Shown: positions 21,692 through 30,916, numbered from the stretch's first letter. The stretch: 64,000 nucleotides of DNA from JACPYM01 sp031423495 (GCA_031423495.1 JANPFP010000003.1:6361-70360), one strand, 5' to 3'. Notes: generated by a model from the letters alone, not told the origin. Translations and numbers: made by a program.

Positions 21692-22243
21692 TTACGGAAG
21701 CGTTGGCTTAGTGGTCTGGCCTAAACGATTAGGGGTATCCGCAGGGGCGTAATTACGGGCCAGCGACTCAATGGCTTTTGATAATTCGATAATGGTGAGC
21801 AGTTGCGACTGGGTTTTGGCAGCGGCTCTGGTATCGAAGACCTTGCTGTTTTGGTGTACGGGGCTGTGAGCAAAATCGTAAATGAGTTTTGACAGGCGGC
21901 GAATGGCTGCGTCGAATTTATCGGTCGTATCAATCAGTTTCTCGAAAGGTTCTGCCGATTCAGCCAAATTCCCTAACGCCATCAAGCCACGCAAGGTTTT
22001 GGCGCTTTTGTTGATCGAACGCGCAGTCTTATTTAACTGTTTGTTAGTGAGCGCGCCTGCTTCGTGTTCGCGCAACATGGCCTGGCTGGTAATTTGCAGG
22101 TTGCGAAAGTTTTGCGTGAATTGTTGTTTGGTGACGGCTTTCTGTCGTTCGGCCTCGAACGAACGCGGCGATTGTGCGTAACTCACTGTCGCCAGTGTTA
22201 CCAGCAAAAAGAAAGAGAATGTAAGCCTGCTCTCAGCCGTCAT
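21692..22243 (-). CDS. Exported protein of unknown function
   Basis: 183 residues with a signal peptide ending near SYAQ. The mature protein is almost all helical and rich in Lys, Ala and Ser (NKTARSINKSAKTLRGLMAL; AAIRRLSKLIYDFAHS), without cysteine or recognisable catalytic motifs. No family is recognised. It follows frr on the same strand but is separated from it by a terminator, so it is probably transcribed on its own. A soluble periplasmic helical-bundle protein is the safest description. Confidence 0.65.
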   Translation of the reverse strand: MTAESRLTFSFFLLVTLATVSYAQSPRSFEAERQKAVTKQQFTQNFRNLQITSQAMLREHEAGALTNKQLNKTARSINKSAKTLRGLMALGNLAESAEPFEKLIDTTDKFDAAIRRLSKLIYDFAHSPVHQNSKVFDTRAAAKTQSQLLTIIELSKAIESLARNYAPADTPNRLGQTTKPTLP

Positions 22244-22340
22244 AACGATATGCCGTGAAATGGAAGCCAGTTCGCTGCGGTTTCAGCGCTGACAGCGGCA
22301 GACTAGCTTACCGTTTCTGAACCTGTCCAGCCCGACCGCA

Positions 22341-22379
22341 ATAAAGAAAAGCCGTCGCAAGTTTTGCCTGCGACGGCTT
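22341..22379 (-). terminator. Intrinsic terminator after frr
   Basis: On the minus strand an 11-bp perfect stem AAGCCGTCGCA / TGCGACGGCTT with a 9-nt loop is followed by TTCTTTATT. It lies about 30 bp after the frr stop. Confidence 0.85.
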
Positions 22380-22407
22380 GGTTCACGATTCGCCTTTTGG
22401 CAGACGA

Positions 22408-22965
22408 TCACACCTTTAGGATTTCGTCCTCTTTGTGTTTCGCCAGTTCGGTAATCTTGCCGACGAACTGATCGGTCAGTTTTTGTATGTCTTCGAGTCC
22501 CGTTTTTTCTTCGTCCTCTGAAATAGTTTTATCTTTCTGGGCTTTTTTCAGCTTGTCGTTGGCATCGCGGCGCGCGTTGCGCACGGCGGTTTTATGATCT
22601 TCTGCCATTTCGCCGATCTGTTTGGCGAAACCTTTGCGGCGCTCTTCGGTCAGGGCCGGAATCGGAACGCGAATGATTTTGCCGTCGTTGCCGGGGTTCA
22701 AGCCCAGATCGGAATTGCGAATCGCTTTCTCAATCGTATTTATCAGCGAAGGATCGAAGGGCTGAATCGTCAGCATGCTTGCATCCGGCGCGTTGAGCGT
22801 ACCGACCTGGTTGAGCGCCATTTCTGAACCGTAAGCCTCGACCGTGATGTTGTCGAGAATGTTGGTCGAAGCGCGGCCCGTGCGAATGGTGGACAGTTTA
22901 TGGCGAAAGTCTTCGAGGACTTTTTCCATACGCGATTTGGTTTCGTTGCTGATCTCTTTGGTCAT
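22408..22965 (-). CDS. frr: Ribosome recycling factor
   Basis: Splits post-termination ribosomes together with EF-G. 185 residues, the usual length. The start ATG 22965 is used because GTGGAG precedes it; the in-frame GTG at 22980 is part of that ribosome site. Conserved features include DFRHKLSTIRTGRAS near the N-terminus, LNAPDASMLTIQPFD, NPGNDGKIIRVPIPALTEER and the C-terminal helix ending KHKEDEIL. It follows pyrH with a 22-bp gap, the standard pyrH-frr arrangement. Confidence 0.96.
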   Translation of the reverse strand: MTKEISNETKSRMEKVLEDFRHKLSTIRTGRASTNILDNITVEAYGSEMALNQVGTLNAPDASMLTIQPFDPSLINTIEKAIRNSDLGLNPGNDGKIIRVPIPALTEERRKGFAKQIGEMAEDHKTAVRNARRDANDKLKKAQKDKTISEDEEKTGLEDIQKLTDQFVGKITELAKHKEDEILKV

Positions 22966-22987
22966 AGCGTTTTTCTCCACGTAAGTT

Positions 22988-23722
22988 TTATTCGGTTCTT
23001 ATCAGTGAACCGATGCTCATGTCGCCGAGTACGGCGCGTTCGATGTTGCCGGGTTCGTTCATGTTGAAGACCAGAATCGGCAGCTTGTTATCACGGCAAA
23101 GCGCAATAGCAGAAGCGTCCATTACCGCAAGTTCCTCTTGCAATACGCGGGAATGGGTCAGTTCGTCAATCTTGACCGCGTTGGCATCCTTGCGCGGGTC
23201 GGCGGTATAAATGCCGCTGACGCCGGTCGCTTTCATCAACACATTGGCTTGCACTTCGAGCGCGCGCATCGCCGCTGCCGTGTCGGTCGTGAAAAACGGT
23301 TTGCCGATGCCGGCGGCAAAAATCACGATGCGGCCTTTCTCGAGATGGCGGATGGCGCGGCGGCGAATGAACGGCTCGGCCACTTCGCGCATTTCGATAG
23401 CCGACATCACCCGCGTATAAGCACCTTGTTTTTCGAGCGCATCCTGCAACGCGACGGCGTTCATCACCGTCGCCAGCATTCCCATGTAATCAGCCGAAGC
23501 GCGATCCATGCCGGAAGCACTGGCCTTGATGCCGCGAAAAATGTTGCCGCCGCCGACGACGAGCGCGAGTTCGATGCCCAGGTCTTTTACTTCTTTGATT
23601 TCCTGCGCGACGCGCAACACGACTTTGGGATCAATGCCGTAAGGCGCATCGCCCATCAGTGCTTCGCCGCTCAGTTTGAGCAGCACGCGATGGTAAAGCG
23701 GTTTGGTTCGGTTTTCTGCCAC
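22988..23722 (-). CDS. pyrH: UMP kinase
   Basis: Phosphorylates UMP to UDP. 244 residues of the amino-acid-kinase fold: VLLKLSGEALMG near the N-terminus, VVGGGNIFRG, MDRASADYMGMLATVMNAVA, and the C-terminal KATGVSGIYTADPRKD. The start is GTG at 23722, giving MAENRTKPLYHRVLLK; no strong ribosome site is visible. A terminator separates it from tsf, so it probably has its own promoter or depends on read-through. It is followed closely by frr. Confidence 0.96.
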   Translation of the reverse strand: MAENRTKPLYHRVLLKLSGEALMGDAPYGIDPKVVLRVAQEIKEVKDLGIELALVVGGGNIFRGIKASASGMDRASADYMGMLATVMNAVALQDALEKQGAYTRVMSAIEMREVAEPFIRRRAIRHLEKGRIVIFAAGIGKPFFTTDTAAAMRALEVQANVLMKATGVSGIYTADPRKDANAVKIDELTHSRVLQEELAVMDASAIALCRDNKLPILVFNMNEPGNIERAVLGDMSIGSLIRTE

Positions 23723-23754
23723 AGTTTTTTGTCGAAGTAGCGTTGGTCGAAAGA

Positions 23755-23788
23755 AGAAAGAAAAAAGGGGAGTGATGTCTCACTCCCC
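23755..23788 (-). terminator. Intrinsic terminator between tsf and pyrH
   Basis: Minus strand: perfect 9-bp stem GGGGAGTGA / TCACTCCCC with a 4-nt loop (23767-23788), followed by TTTTTTCTTTC. Strong by any rule. Confidence 0.93.
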
Positions 23789-23802
23789 GATTGTTGCGTT
23801 GC

Positions 23803-24468
23803 TTATTGCGAAACGGCTGCCGCGACTTCGGCAGCGAAATCTTCCTGACGTTTTTCTAAGCCTTCGCCCATCTTGTAGCGCGTGAAGCGGCGCACCGAAA
23901 CCTTTTCGCCGGTCTTGGCCGTCACTTGCGCAATCAACTGGCTGATCGTCACCGTTTGATCTTTGACGAAGGGTTGTTCCAGCAACACCGTATCAGTGAA
24001 GAATTTCGACAGGCGGCCTTCGACCATCTTTTCGAGAATGTTGTCGGGCTTGTTCGCGTTTTTCGGATCAGCTTTGGCGGTTTCCAAAGCAATGCGGCGT
24101 TCTTTTTCGACCAGTTCCGCCGGAACTTCTTCTTTCACCACGTATTGCGGTTCAGACGCGCAGATGTGCATCGCTACGTCTTTGACGAATTGCGTGAAGT
24201 CTTCTGAGCGCGCTACGAAATCGGTCTCGCAATTCACTTCGACGAGTACGCCGACCTTGCCGCCCATGTGAATATAGGAACCGACGACACCTTCAGCGGC
24301 GATGCGGCCTTCGCGTTTTTTGGCGCTGGCAAGCCCTGCTTTGCGCAGTGCCTCAATCGCCTGGTCTTCGTTGCCGTTGGTTTCGGTGAGCGCCTTTTTG
24401 CATTCCATCATGCCTGCGCCGGTCTTTTCACGCAGGCTCTTAACCATTTCTGCCGTAATGTTTGCCAT
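23803..24468 (-). CDS. tsf: Translation elongation factor Ts
   Basis: Guanine nucleotide exchange factor for EF-Tu. 221 residues from ATG 24468, preceded by AGGAAAT; the longer open frame upstream is not conserved. The N-terminal module MVKSLREKTGAGMMECKKAL, the EF-Tu contact VEVNCETDFVAR and the C-terminal VRRFTRYKMGEGLEK are all present. The protein is somewhat shorter than the E. coli form, as is common outside the gamma-proteobacteria. It follows rpsB after a 140-bp gap containing an intrinsic terminator, which probably lets only part of the transcripts through. Confidence 0.96.
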   Translation of the reverse strand: MANITAEMVKSLREKTGAGMMECKKALTETNGNEDQAIEALRKAGLASAKKREGRIAAEGVVGSYIHMGGKVGVLVEVNCETDFVARSEDFTQFVKDVAMHICASEPQYVVKEEVPAELVEKERRIALETAKADPKNANKPDNILEKMVEGRLSKFFTDTVLLEQPFVKDQTVTISQLIAQVTAKTGEKVSVRRFTRYKMGEGLEKRQEDFAAEVAAAVSQ

Positions 24469-24522
24469 AATAAATTTCCTGTCTCGTCTAAATGACTGGT
24501 AAATAACTTTAAGTTCGTTCGC

Positions 24523-24564
24523 AAAAACGGCGCAGCCATTGCGCGATTCGCAAGACTGCGCCGT
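24523..24564 (-). terminator. Terminator or attenuator between rpsB and tsf
   Basis: Minus strand: 9-bp stem ACGGCGCAG / CTGCGCCGT around a 20-nt loop with an inner TTGCG/CGCAA stem, followed by TTTTG. It lies between rpsB and tsf and would reduce tsf expression relative to rpsB. Confidence 0.78.
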
Positions 24565-24607
24565 CAGGATTTGTTTCGCGCTTTTACTGAATCGTAAATT
24601 AAACGAC

Positions 24608-25777
24608 TCAGGCAGATTCTGCCGCACTCGCCGCTGCTTCAGCCGCCATCGCCATCGGAGCTTCAGCTACCAGAGCCTCAACTACCGGCGGAGCTTCGAC
24701 CGGAGCCGCCACCACAATTTCAGGGACGGGAGCCGCTATCGGTTCAGGTGCGGTCACGACCACTGGGACAACTGGCGCTTCGACCGGAGCCGCCATCGCC
24801 GGAGCAACAGCAGAAGGCACCACTGGCGTGCTTGCCGGTGCGTTCTGACCGCCACCCTGACGCATTCCGCCGCCACCACCACCGCGTCCGCCGCGTCCGC
24901 CACGACCACCGCGATCATTGCCACCACCACCACCACCACGGTCGTTGCCGCGTCCGCCGCGATCATTGCCACGGTCACGACGCTCACCGCGTTCGCCCCG
25001 ATCACGTTGCGGGCGATATTCGACAGTGACGCCAGCTTCTTTCGCACGTTCAGCGTTGAGCAAAACTTCCTCGGCTTCTTTTTGTTGAGCGAGTTGATTG
25101 CCTTCGAGAATGGCATCGGCAATGCGAGCCGAGAACAAACGCACGGCGCGCAACGCATCGTCATTGCCGGGGATTATGTAATCCACCCCGTCAGGCGCGC
25201 AGTTCGTATCCACAATGGCTACGACCGGAATGCTCAAGCGATTAGCTTCTTTGACAGCGATTTCTTCTTTGTTCGTGTCAATGATGAAAATGATGTCGGG
25301 CAGCCGTTTCATATCGCGGATGCCAGAGAAGTTCTTTTCGAGCGCCAGCCGCTCACGTTCGATTTCGAGGCGTTCTTTTTTGCCGTAAGCCTCGATGCGT
25401 CCGTCGGCCTGCATCGCTTCGATTTCTTTGTAGCGTTTGATGGACTTTTGAATCGTCTGGAAGTTCGTCAACAAGCCGCCGAGCCAGCGTTGGTTGATGT
25501 AAAACTGACTGCAACGCAATGCTTCTTCTTTGATTGCGTCCTGCGCCTGACGTTTCGTGCCGACAAAGAGTACGGTTTTATTCGTGCCTTCGCCCATCAA
25601 CGTTGTGACGAATTTCATCGCCTCTTTGAACATGCGCTGCGTTTTTTGCAGGTCAATAATGTAAATGCCGTTGCGTTCACCAAAGATGTATTCCTTCATC
25701 TTCGGATTCCACCGGCGGACCTGATGCCCGAAGTGTACGCCTGCTTCAAGCAATTCTTTCATCGTAACAGTAGCCAA
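24608..25777 (-). CDS. rpsB: 30S ribosomal protein S2 with a long low-complexity C-terminal extension
   Basis: The S2 core is complete to about residue 255: MKELLEAGVHFGHQVRRWNP, YIIDLQKT, FVGTKRQAQD, QRWLGGLLTNFQTI, DTNCAPDGVDYIIPGNDDAL. The start is TTG at 25777, with GGAGG six bases upstream, giving MATVTMKELL. Beyond the core the protein carries an Arg/Gly tract (about 258-310, repeated NDRGG and RGGRGG) and then an Ala/Pro/Val tail (313-389). S2 is usually 230-260 residues, so this is about 130 longer. The Arg/Gly part could bind RNA and the rest is probably disordered. Downstream is tsf. Confidence 0.95.
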   Translation of the reverse strand: MATVTMKELLEAGVHFGHQVRRWNPKMKEYIFGERNGIYIIDLQKTQRMFKEAMKFVTTLMGEGTNKTVLFVGTKRQAQDAIKEEALRCSQFYINQRWLGGLLTNFQTIQKSIKRYKEIEAMQADGRIEAYGKKERLEIERERLALEKNFSGIRDMKRLPDIIFIIDTNKEEIAVKEANRLSIPVVAIVDTNCAPDGVDYIIPGNDDALRAVRLFSARIADAILEGNQLAQQKEAEEVLLNAERAKEAGVTVEYRPQRDRGERGERRDRGNDRGGRGNDRGGGGGGNDRGGRGGRGGRGGGGGGMRQGGGQNAPASTPVVPSAVAPAMAAPVEAPVVPVVVTAPEPIAAPVPEIVVAAPVEAPPVVEALVAEAPMAMAAEAAASAAESA

Positions 25778-25956
25778 TATATGCCTCCGTCTAAATAGGT
25801 TTGGTTTGTGTACTCGCCGCTTCCTGAGGAACCACTCAAAAGATTTGAGGTTCGTTCTTGGTTACAACCAAATCCGGCTAATCCGGCAAAACAGGGAAAC
25901 GACAATGGATTGAAGCGAAGCCTTGCGACAGTAAGGCGAAGGCTCCGCGTAAGAGA

Positions 25957-26349
25957 TTAACGTTTCGAGAACTGGAAGCGCGCACGAGCGCCCTTCTGAC
26001 CGTATTTCTTACGCTCTTTCATACGCGGGTCGCGTGTCAGGAAGCCTGCTTTCTTGAGCTTCTTGCGCAATTCGGCGTTGAATTCGAGCAGCGCGCGCGC
26101 GATGCCGTGACGCACCGCACCTGCTTGTCCCGTTGAACCCCCGCCGGCAACGTTGACGAGAATGTCGAACTTGCCGAGGGTGTCAGTCAGTTGCAACGGC
26201 TGGCGGATAATCATCCGCGAGGTTTCGTTTTTGAAATAGGTGTCGAAGCCGACGCGGTTGATCGTGACCTCACCGCTGCCGGGGCGTAAATAAACGCGCG
26301 CAGTCGAAGTCTTTCTGCGTCCGGTTCCGTAATACTGAATGTTTGCCAC
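25957..26349 (-). CDS. rpsI: 30S ribosomal protein S9
   Basis: 130 residues, normal length. Conserved N-terminus YYGTGRRKTSTARVYL, centre AGGGSTGQAGAVRHGIARAL and the basic C-terminal tail RARFQFSKR that reaches the decoding site. The start is GTG at 26349, with AAGGAG eleven bases upstream. It is the second gene of the rplM-rpsI operon. A gap of 179 bp to rpsB holds an imperfect hairpin around 25911-25945 without a T-run. Confidence 0.97.
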   Translation of the reverse strand: MANIQYYGTGRRKTSTARVYLRPGSGEVTINRVGFDTYFKNETSRMIIRQPLQLTDTLGKFDILVNVAGGGSTGQAGAVRHGIARALLEFNAELRKKLKKAGFLTRDPRMKERKKYGQKGARARFQFSKR

Positions 26350-26419
26350 TGGTTAGTCTGCTCCTTATCAATCTGGCGCTCCCGAACGATAGGGACAACG
26401 CCAACTTGAAAGTTGTGGG

Positions 26420-26863
26420 TTACTTGTTTTCTACCGCCAACGGTTGCGGCAACTGAGCGCCATGCGGATGTTCGGTTCCCGCATAAACTTTCAGCTTGCT
26501 GCCCATCGCACGACCAAGTTTGGATTTGGGCAACATGCCCTTGATTGCCGTTTCGATGACTTTTTCAGGACGACGGGCCAAACGCTTGCGCGCCGTTTCG
26601 GCCTTGATGCCGCCCGGAAAACCCGTGTGGTGATAATAGACCTTGTCTTCGGTTTTGTTGCCTTTGAATACTACGTTGGCAGCATTGATAACGATGACGT
26701 GGTCGCCGGTGTCGAGAAAAGGGGTGTAAGTCGGCTTGTGTTTGCCCATCAAAATATGGGCGACTTCGCTGGCGAGACGACCTACGGTTTTGCCGTTGCC
26801 GTCCACCACGAACCACTGCCGATGTTGTTCCAATCCCTTCCCGCTAGGGAAATATGTACTCAT
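26420..26863 (-). CDS. rplM: 50S ribosomal protein L13
   Basis: 147 residues from ATG 26863, preceded by CGGAGAT; upstream in-frame starts would overlap the promoter. Family features: WFVVDGNGKTVGRLASEVA, LMGKHKPTYTPFLDTGDHVI, KVYYHHTGFPGGIK, GMLPKSKLGRAM and AGTEHPHGAQLPQP. It is the first gene of the rplM-rpsI operon and has a sigma-70 promoter just upstream. Confidence 0.97.
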   Translation of the reverse strand: MSTYFPSGKGLEQHRQWFVVDGNGKTVGRLASEVAHILMGKHKPTYTPFLDTGDHVIVINAANVVFKGNKTEDKVYYHHTGFPGGIKAETARKRLARRPEKVIETAIKGMLPKSKLGRAMGSKLKVYAGTEHPHGAQLPQPLAVENK

Positions 26864-26905
26864 TAGTCTGATCTCCGTGATTAAGCGTGAAAAACGCGAA
26901 CGCGC

Positions 26906-26935
26906 AAAATAGCCAATTGGCTTGAATTCTGTCAA
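26906..26935 (-). promoter_or_regulatory. Sigma-70 promoter of rplM-rpsI
   Basis: Minus strand TTGACA (26935-26930), 18 bp, TATTTT (26911-26906), about 45 bp before the rplM start codon. The -35 box is a perfect match. Confidence 0.65.
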
Positions 26936-27222
26936 GCGCATGTCGGTTGACGGAAGAAAATTTACTAAGTTTTAGCTGGGCCGGTCGTAACCACGAGCAA
27001 CGCCGCCCGGCTTTATTTTATGGCCCCGCCAGGATGCGAGAGGTTCGCGCGTCCGATTCGAAGGCAGAGGAGTCGAAATCAATCGGCTTTTTCACTCTAT
27101 CAAATTGTGGATTGCCACAGTCCGTCGCAAGTGAATTACGCATAGGCCAGTTGCGGCTGGCGTGACACGTTGACGTAGCTACGCACCTGTTGGCCGCGCG
27201 CCGAAATCAGGATGATGCGGTT
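26936..27222. other. Divergent intergenic region without a gene
   Basis: Together with the rplM promoter this makes a gap of about 360 bp between rplM and the DUF3142-like gene. I see no RNA gene or strong hairpin. Short open frames lack support. Confidence 0.4.
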
Positions 27223-28017
27223 ATGTTCACACGTCCGCGAAAAATCGTAATCGGTGGCAGCCTGTTAGTGGCGGCGCTGTGGAGTTGGCTCAACGCCGCG
27301 CCTGCGCCGCGCGCCGTGAACGATACGCCGATTGCGTGGTGGGCGTGGCGCAACCAAACGCCCGCTGCCTCAGAACTCAGCCACGCGCTCGCACTGACCA
27401 AATCAAACACATTATTTTTACGTGCCGGACAGCTTGATTTAGAGCGTGGCACGTTGCGACGTATTCGTGCGGCGCAAGGCGCATTGCCGCATGGCGTGAA
27501 GCTGCATTTGGTTTATAACGCGACGCGTTCGCTACTGGCGCAACTCGAACAGGTCGCGCCTGAAACGTTAGCCACTACGATTGCCGAAACCTTCGCCGCT
27601 GACCGCGCACGCGCCGCCGATGAACAAGCCGACCTCACCGGATTGCAACTCGATCTTGACGTACCCGTGCGCTTGTTGCCGCGCTATCAGCAAATGTTGC
27701 GCGCGCTGAAGCCGCGTATGCCGCAAGGCGTTCAGCTTTCGATCACCGGATTGCCCGCGTGGTTTGAATCACCTGCCTTGACCGACGTGTTGGCCGAAAC
27801 CGATTTCTGGATTCCGCAATGTTACGGCGCAGAGATTCCGCGCCAGTTGTCGCAGGTGTTGCCGATTGCCGCACCGCGCCAGACCTTGCGCGCGGTCGAA
27901 CGGGCGCGACGTTTAGGCAAGCCGTTTTATGCGGGGCTGGCGGCGTATGGTTACGCGATTCATTACGACCCGCGCGGCAAGCTGTTGGCGCTGCGCGTGT
28001 TGCGGCATCTGGCTTAA
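27223..28017 (+). CDS. DUF3142-like membrane-anchored or exported protein
   Basis: 264 residues from ATG 27223, with AGGA eleven bases upstream; the in-frame TTG at 27190 is less likely. The N-terminus has a signal peptide or anchor (VIGGSLLVAALWSWL). The body reads like a TIM-barrel-type hydrolase fragment: LTGLQLDLDVPVRLLPRYQQ, QLSITGLPAWF and TDFWIPQCYGAEIP match my recollection of the DUF3142 family, whose function is unknown. It is shorter than many members. It converges with the LytTR regulator gene with an 11-bp gap. Confidence 0.6.
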   Translation: MFTRPRKIVIGGSLLVAALWSWLNAAPAPRAVNDTPIAWWAWRNQTPAASELSHALALTKSNTLFLRAGQLDLERGTLRRIRAAQGALPHGVKLHLVYNATRSLLAQLEQVAPETLATTIAETFAADRARAADEQADLTGLQLDLDVPVRLLPRYQQMLRALKPRMPQGVQLSITGLPAWFESPALTDVLAETDFWIPQCYGAEIPRQLSQVLPIAAPRQTLRAVERARRLGKPFYAGLAAYGYAIHYDPRGKLLALRVLRHLA

Positions 28018-28028
28018 CGGAGTCTTTG

Positions 28029-28799
28029 TTACAGCCCTGGAAAGCGACGGCGCAATAGCGGCGCTTGCCGTTCGCTGACTTGAATTTCGGTTTGCGCCGC
28101 ATCGTTCATCGTCAAACGGAAAGAGCTTTTGAAATCAGCCTGCAATTCTTTGACGCATGCCAGATTGACGAGCGCGGAACGATGCGCACGGAAGAACTGT
28201 TCGGCAGGCAGCCCAGCTTCGAGTTGGTTGAGTTGGTAATTCACCCAGTAATTTTCCTTTGCCGTATGCGCGCGCACGATGCCGTCTTCGGCGCGAAAGA
28301 AACAAATCTCAGTGGGTGCGAGCAGGAAGTAACGACCGCGCTTGCGGGCTACGATCTGGCGCAAGGGCGCTGCCTCTGGCGTTGTTTGAATTAACTCCGA
28401 TAGCTCGCGTTGTTCGTCGGCGCGTTGTGACGCCGAAGCGTGCAAGCGTTGCGCGCGATCAACGACGAGCGCGAGGCGTTCGGTTTCAACGGGCTTGAGC
28501 AGATAGGCGAGCGCATTCGCCGCAAACGCCGCCAGCGAGTGTTGATCGTAACCCGTCACGAACACCACCAATGGCAAGGGGAAATCGGGCGGCAAGGCTT
28601 GCAGTACTTGAAAGCCTTTCAGCACCGGCATCTCAATGTCGAGAAAGAGCAGGTCGGGCGTGAGCGTAGTGATTTGTTGCAAGGCGCTGAGGCCGTCGGC
28701 AGCTTCGCCCGTGATTTCCACGGCGGGCTCGTGCACGGCCAGCAAGCGCCGCAAACGCGCGCGCGCCGAGGCTTCATCATCCACAATCAGCGTTCGCAT
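28029..28799 (-). CDS. LytTR-family response regulator
   Basis: 256 residues. The receiver domain has LIVDDEASARARL and the phospho-acceptor Asp in LLFLDIEMPVLKG. The C-terminal LytTR DNA-binding domain includes RKRGRYFLLAPTEICFFRAE, EQFFRAHRSALVNLACVKEL and FRLTMNDAAQTEIQVSERQ. It lies 17 bp after the histidine kinase gene on the same strand, so the two are a LytS/LytR-type pair. Target genes are unknown; such systems often control envelope or exopolysaccharide functions. Confidence 0.93.
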   Translation of the reverse strand: MRTLIVDDEASARARLRRLLAVHEPAVEITGEAADGLSALQQITTLTPDLLFLDIEMPVLKGFQVLQALPPDFPLPLVVFVTGYDQHSLAAFAANALAYLLKPVETERLALVVDRAQRLHASASQRADEQRELSELIQTTPEAAPLRQIVARKRGRYFLLAPTEICFFRAEDGIVRAHTAKENYWVNYQLNQLEAGLPAEQFFRAHRSALVNLACVKELQADFKSSFRLTMNDAAQTEIQVSERQAPLLRRRFPGL

Positions 28800-28816
28800 A
28801 ATTCAGACCTCAGACC

Positions 28817-30841
28817 TCAGACTTCGCACGGCAACAATAACGTTACGCGGCTGCCGCCTGTGGCGACGGATTCGCAAAGCATCTGTGCGCGTCCGGCATA
28901 AATAGTTGTCAGGCGTTCGGCGACGTTGCGCAAGCCGATGCCGTAGCCGTTGGCGTGCGTGCCATTCGTTGTCGCATCGCACTGAAAACCCAGCCCGTCG
29001 TCTTCGACCGTTAAACACAACTGTGCATCGGCGCGCCGTACGCTGACTTGCAACTTGCCGCCATTGAGCTTGGGCGCAAGGCCGTGTTTGAGCGCGTTTT
29101 CTACCAACGGTTGCAATATCAGCGAAGGCACGGTGGCCGCCGCCAACGCCTCATCCATCGCAAACTCTACGCGCAAGCGGTCGCCGAAACGGACTGCTTC
29201 GATGTCCAGCCATGTTTTGAGAAAGTCGAGTTCTTCGCGTACCGAAATCATCAGGCAATCACTACCGCGCAATACGTGACGAAAAATTTTGGCGAGTTGC
29301 ACGGTGACATGTTCAGCTTGTTGCGGATTCGCTACGATCAGATCGGCGATGGTGTTGAGCGAATTGAACAGAAAGTGCGGATTGATTTGTGTGCGCAAGG
29401 CGCGCAATTCGGCTTCGGTAACTTGGCGGCGTAAGCGTTCGTCGTAGCTTTGCTGTTCGATGCGCGCGCGTTCGACAGCGAGGGTTTCGAGACGGCTGCT
29501 GACTTGCCCGGCGAGGGCGCGCAAAAAACGCAACTCGCTGTCGAGCAGGTTGCGCCGTTGTGCGCCAGGCGCGACGGCCAGCGCGTGGGTGACTTGTCCG
29601 GCAACCCGCAGCGGCGCGAGGAATTCGACTTCCTTGCCCAATTGAAGGCGCAACGGATCGGTGATTTTCAGTTCGCACATTTCGCCGCTGTTGAGCGCGG
29701 CAAGGTGCTGTGACAAATCGAACGCCGCCAATGAAACAACGCGCGCATCGGTCAGCGCGAGCGTCGCGCGCGCCAGTTGTGTCGCGCTAACAAAGATGGT
29801 CTCGGCATCTTCCTGTTGCGCGAGCGTCTGCCAAAGCTGCCGCGTCACCGCCGCATAATCGGGTTCACGAAACAGCCAATTATCAACCAGATAATCGAGT
29901 TTCGGCAACAGCCAGGCGAAGCTGCACAACAACAGCGTCAACACCGCCGTCGCCGCGATCACCGTCCCGGCGGTGGAAAACGACGCCAGCCGCGCGACCA
30001 GTTGCGGCAATACGAAAAAGAACAACAGGCAATCGCACAACGCCAGCAATAGTGCCGTCAAAAAGCGCAAGCACGATTTCACATAAACATTCGAGAAACG
30101 AAAGTCGCCGAAATAGACGACCGCGCCCAACATAATCAACAACGGCGCTTGCTGTTCGATCACCTGCAACCAAACCACATGCTGGGCCTGATGCTGACGA
30201 TGGTTATGCGGCCCGAAACTATGCCACAAGACTGTAATCGCGGCGGGGGTCAACGCGCCGATCAAGGTAGTCGCGACATAAAACCGCGCGGCGAAATTGT
30301 TCAACCTGCCGCGCAACAACAACAACGTGCCACCCAATGTGGCGTAAGCTAAGTGCAGGGCGAGCGCCTGATTCAAACGCCAATGAGTCTGGTCGCCTGC
30401 GGCTTCAACGTGCGAAGGAATTCCCCAGCCCAGCAAGTGCAAAAAAAAGAGCAGCGTCAAAATGCTGGCGCTTAAAAACGTAGCCCTGCACGTAGCTTTC
30501 GCCACAGTGGCTCGCCATGAATGCTCGGCGCGCGGGCGTTGCCACAACGCCAAAAAACTCATCGGGAAAAAAGCCGCGCCGGCAAAATTCAACATGCTCG
30601 CCACCATCGTCCACGGCGAATGCCAAGTGACGCCCGCCACTTCCAGCAAGAGGCCGAGCAAGCCGCCGACATTCCACATCAGCGCAAACGTCGCTTGCAG
30701 ATATTTGGCGTGCGCACCGGTCTGGTTAGGCACGCTGCGCCGCAACAGGTTGAGCAAGAGTACAGACATCACTACTCCCGCGCCGAAACCCAGCGTTTGC
30801 GCGATCAGACAAGCCTCAATGGATGGTAGCGGCAATAACAT
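28817..30841 (-). CDS. LytS-like membrane histidine kinase
   Basis: 674 residues. The first 320 hold about eight hydrophobic segments. A GAF-like region follows (about 350-460), then the His_kinase domain with QINPHFLFNSLNTIADLIV and a HATPase with LQPLVENALKHGLAPK, DDGLGF and GYGIGLRNVAERL. The His in NPHFLFN is the phospho-site of this family. ATG 30841 has AAGGACG upstream. It pairs with the LytTR regulator directly downstream. Confidence 0.9.
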   Translation of the reverse strand: MLLPLPSIEACLIAQTLGFGAGVVMSVLLLNLLRRSVPNQTGAHAKYLQATFALMWNVGGLLGLLLEVAGVTWHSPWTMVASMLNFAGAAFFPMSFLALWQRPRAEHSWRATVAKATCRATFLSASILTLLFFLHLLGWGIPSHVEAAGDQTHWRLNQALALHLAYATLGGTLLLLRGRLNNFAARFYVATTLIGALTPAAITVLWHSFGPHNHRQHQAQHVVWLQVIEQQAPLLIMLGAVVYFGDFRFSNVYVKSCLRFLTALLLALCDCLLFFFVLPQLVARLASFSTAGTVIAATAVLTLLLCSFAWLLPKLDYLVDNWLFREPDYAAVTRQLWQTLAQQEDAETIFVSATQLARATLALTDARVVSLAAFDLSQHLAALNSGEMCELKITDPLRLQLGKEVEFLAPLRVAGQVTHALAVAPGAQRRNLLDSELRFLRALAGQVSSRLETLAVERARIEQQSYDERLRRQVTEAELRALRTQINPHFLFNSLNTIADLIVANPQQAEHVTVQLAKIFRHVLRGSDCLMISVREELDFLKTWLDIEAVRFGDRLRVEFAMDEALAAATVPSLILQPLVENALKHGLAPKLNGGKLQVSVRRADAQLCLTVEDDGLGFQCDATTNGTHANGYGIGLRNVAERLTTIYAGRAQMLCESVATGGSRVTLLLPCEV

Positions 30842-30916
30842 TTGGATTCGTCCTTATCAGCCTAGCCCGTCAGCGTGGCAAGCATGATTCCAAAGCCAGC
30901 GTCTGCGCTAATGAAA

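Noticed and set aside
24539..25798. 419-codon frame opposite rpsB
   Set aside because: Antisense shadow of rpsB; long only because of GC-rich codon bias.
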